15,432 nucleotides of DNA from assembly GCA_900768125.1 (NCBI GenBank), contig CAAGBS010000010.1:1-15432 (forward strand), read 5' to 3'. Under the pieces are notes generated by a model. That model ran no database searches. It was not told where the DNA came from and saw only the letters and a program-made list of their open reading frames with translations. The stretch is from Oscillospiraceae bacterium (GTDB lineage: Bacteria > Bacillota > Clostridia > Oscillospirales > Ruminococcaceae). Below, piece by piece: positions 13,561 through 15,432 of this stretch. Every line of letters starts with the position of its first letter. Position 1 is the first letter of the stretch. The translations under genes were made by a program, and so were the position numbers.

Positions 13561-15432
13561 ATGAAAAAGATAAGGGCTGTGCTTTCGCTGCTTGTTGCCG
13601 CCGGAACAGCGGTGCAGTACGCTACGGCGGCATTCGCAGATACCTTTATGGACGATGGCGCGGGCGAAATAAAGGTGATTACGCCGGTCATCGGCGAATC
13701 TTCCGAATACGGTCTGCAGGACGTCTATTATGTTGACGAGAACGGAGAACGGATAGAGTTCAACCTTATCCCCGATGAGATGGACAGGGAGTATAATGCG
13801 GCGACCATTCCGTCTTCCTACAACCTGAACGCACTCGGAAAGGTGTCCTCTGTCAGGGATCAGGGAAGCACCCAGTCCTGCTGGGCGCACGCCGCGCTTG
13901 CCGCCGCTGAGTCCTCGATAATCATGAAAGGGCTTTCAGGCAGGACGATCGACCTGTCAGAATCGCACCTTGTGTGGTTCTCCAGAGGTCAGAACACCTC
14001 AGCCAGCGACCCGCTCTACGGCGACCCCGCCGTTGTTTCGAACTGCTACGACTTAGGCGGAGGCGACCCCGTCGCGCTTGGCGCGCTTTCTTCATGGATG
14101 GGAGCGGCTGCTCAGAGCAGTTATCCCGCCATCGAATCCAGACCGGTCATCGCTGAATCCAAGAGATACGACAGTATTTACCACCTGCGCAGCAGCGTGA
14201 CTTTTGCCCCCAGCGACCGCACCGCCATCAAGGGCTATCTGATGGAAAACGGCGCTATGACGCTCTCATATCATGCCGATGATGATAAAACTACTGTTAA
14301 TCATTATAAAACTACTTCCAGCTACACCTCCTTCTACCAGAACGAGGATACCAAACCAAATCACGCCGTCACCATCGTTGGCTGGGACGACAATTTCAGC
14401 AAGAGCAACTTTGTCGTAACCCCGCCCGGAAACGGCGCATGGCTCATCAAGAACAGCTGGGGTACCGGCTTCGGAAGGAACGGATATTTCTATCTTTCTT
14501 ATTACGACCCGTCCATCCGCAACATATTCTCCTATGAGATGGAGAAAGCCAACAATTACAGCAAGATATATCAGCACAGCATGATACTTTGTGACGCCTA
14601 TTATTTTCAGTCTGCATATGTAACAGGTGCGAATATATTCACCGCTTCCGGCAGTGACCCGCTGTCCGCAGTATCCTTCTACACGACTGAGGCTTCCGTG
14701 CCGTATACCATCTACATCTACAGCGGAGTAAACAGCACGAACCCAATGTCCGGAAAGCTGATGCTTACCCAGACAGGTACTGCTTCCTACGCGGGGTATC
14801 ACACTGTATACCTCAGCAAGACTGTAAGCATTCCCAGCGGCACGAAGTTCTCCGTATGCGTTGCACTGAGAAAAAATGGAACTGCGTTCGGCGTAGACGG
14901 TCACTCCAAGAGCTCAGGCGATTCGTTCATAGTTGAAGGAGTCGGCACTCCCTCATCCAACTGGACGGATCTCTACAGTTATTATTGCTGCAACGTTGCG
15001 ATCAAGGCGTTCACAAAGGCGGCTTCCGCGCCTGCAAAGCCTACAGTAAAGGCGGCGGCGGGCGATTCTAATGTAACGCTTGCGTGGAACGCTGTACCCG
15101 GCGCTTCACAGTATGCGGTCTACAGATATCTGAACGGCGGCTACACTAAGCTCACGACCACCACCGGAACTTCCTACACAGCCTCCGGGCTTACCAACGG
15201 CACAAAATACGGCTTTCTTGTAAGAGCCGGCGGCAGCGGCGGCTGGAGCGCGTTTACATCCGCCGACGTTGTTTACGCAACACCGACAGCCAAGCCGAAA
15301 GTGACTGCGATTCCGGGCGACAGACAGGTAACGCTCACATGGAATAAAATTCCGGGCGCAGACCTTTACATTGCGTACTATTTCGCGCCGGGCGGCAGTC
15401 TGACGTCAATAGGCGGCGGCACATACGATACA
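13561..15432 (+). CDS. Secreted papain-family (C1A) cysteine protease with lectin-like domain and FN3-like repeats (3' end outside window)
   Basis: The frame is open from ATG 13561 to the right edge (624 codons, no stop). A signal peptide (KKIRAVLSLLVAAGTAVQYATAAFA) probably ends near residue 26. After a short pro-region, a C1A peptidase domain (about 85-320) has the oxyanion Gln101 and catalytic Cys107 in DQGSTQSCWAHA, His268 in NHAVTIVGWDD and Asn298 in WLIKNSWGTGFG, all intact. Next comes a beta-rich region (about 330-487) that fits the lectin-like domain often fused to bacterial C1 peptidases. FN3-like repeats start near 492; the first is complete (GLTNGTKYGFLVRA at 543-556) and the second is cut by the window edge. 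The repeats match the family at 1-671. The protein should be exported to degrade extracellular protein. ATG 13549 is an alternative start four codons earlier. No C-terminal anchor is visible because the gene is cut. Confidence 0.93.
   Translation, partial: MKKIRAVLSLLVAAGTAVQYATAAFADTFMDDGAGEIKVITPVIGESSEYGLQDVYYVDENGERIEFNLIPDEMDREYNAATIPSSYNLNALGKVSSVRDQGSTQSCWAHAALAAAESSIIMKGLSGRTIDLSESHLVWFSRGQNTSASDPLYGDPAVVSNCYDLGGGDPVALGALSSWMGAAAQSSYPAIESRPVIAESKRYDSIYHLRSSVTFAPSDRTAIKGYLMENGAMTLSYHADDDKTTVNHYKTTSSYTSFYQNEDTKPNHAVTIVGWDDNFSKSNFVVTPPGNGAWLIKNSWGTGFGRNGYFYLSYYDPSIRNIFSYEMEKANNYSKIYQHSMILCDAYYFQSAYVTGANIFTASGSDPLSAVSFYTTEASVPYTIYIYSGVNSTNPMSGKLMLTQTGTASYAGYHTVYLSKTVSIPSGTKFSVCVALRKNGTAFGVDGHSKSSGDSFIVEGVGTPSSNWTDLYSYYCCNVAIKAFTKAASAPAKPTVKAAAGDSNVTLAWNAVPGASQYAVYRYLNGGYTKLTTTTGTSYTASGLTNGTKYGFLVRAGGSGGWSAFTSADVVYATPTAKPKVTAIPGDRQVTLTWNKIPGADLYIAYYFAPGGSLTSIGGGTYDT

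Overview
The window looks like chromosomal DNA from an anaerobic gut-type Clostridia (Bacillota), most likely an Oscillospiraceae/Ruminococcus-like organism. The grounds are: GC content that looks by eye to be in the upper fifties, strong AGGAGG-type ribosome binding sites, sigma-A-type promoters, a MutS2 protein with a C-terminal Smr domain, a FabV-type enoyl reductase, a secreted papain-family protease with fibronectin-III-like repeats, and GC-rich hairpin repeats between genes. No taxonomic marker gene is present, so this placement is inference. No rRNA, tRNA, CRISPR array, transposase or phage gene was seen.

Layout. Positions 1-671 (+) are the 3' end of a gene made of almost identical 261-bp fibronectin-III-type repeats, closed by a terminator that also serves the convergent gene. 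From 3838 down to 773 (-) lies a two-gene unit: an unrecognised three-helix membrane protein followed by mutS2, with its own promoter whose -35 box touches a cluster of palindromes (3891-4070). From 9013 down to 4097 (-) are fabV and two overlapping genes for a heterodimeric ABC exporter; fabV has its own promoter. Upstream of these, also on the minus strand, are a HAD-family phosphatase (9154-9684) and a lipoprotein NagZ-type glycosidase (10078-11295). A 293-bp GC-rich repeat element is present twice in direct orientation (9711-10003 and 11328-11620). Each copy sits about 30 bp upstream of a minus-strand start codon, so the two copies flank nagZ.

A divergent promoter region (about 11660-11780) separates nagZ from metY (11930-13219, +), which makes homocysteine from O-acetylhomoserine and sulfide. 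Between the metY promoter and metY is a 21-codon ORF with its own ribosome binding site; it ends in a run rich in Met and Cys codons (MCC...MC-stop). This looks like a sulfur-amino-acid-sensing leader peptide and is the most interesting regulatory feature here. The window ends with a large gene, open to the right edge (13561-15432, +): a secreted C1A cysteine protease with a lectin-like domain and fibronectin-III-type repeats of the same family as the protein at the left edge. It is driven by a perfect-consensus promoter with a 12-bp palindrome in its spacer.

Most genes are independent housekeeping or accessory functions: recycling of collided ribosomes or DNA transactions, fatty acid synthesis, wall turnover, sulfur assimilation, export, and extracellular proteolysis. 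The functional links that the sequence supports are the ABC pair, the membrane protein with mutS2, and the leader peptide with metY.
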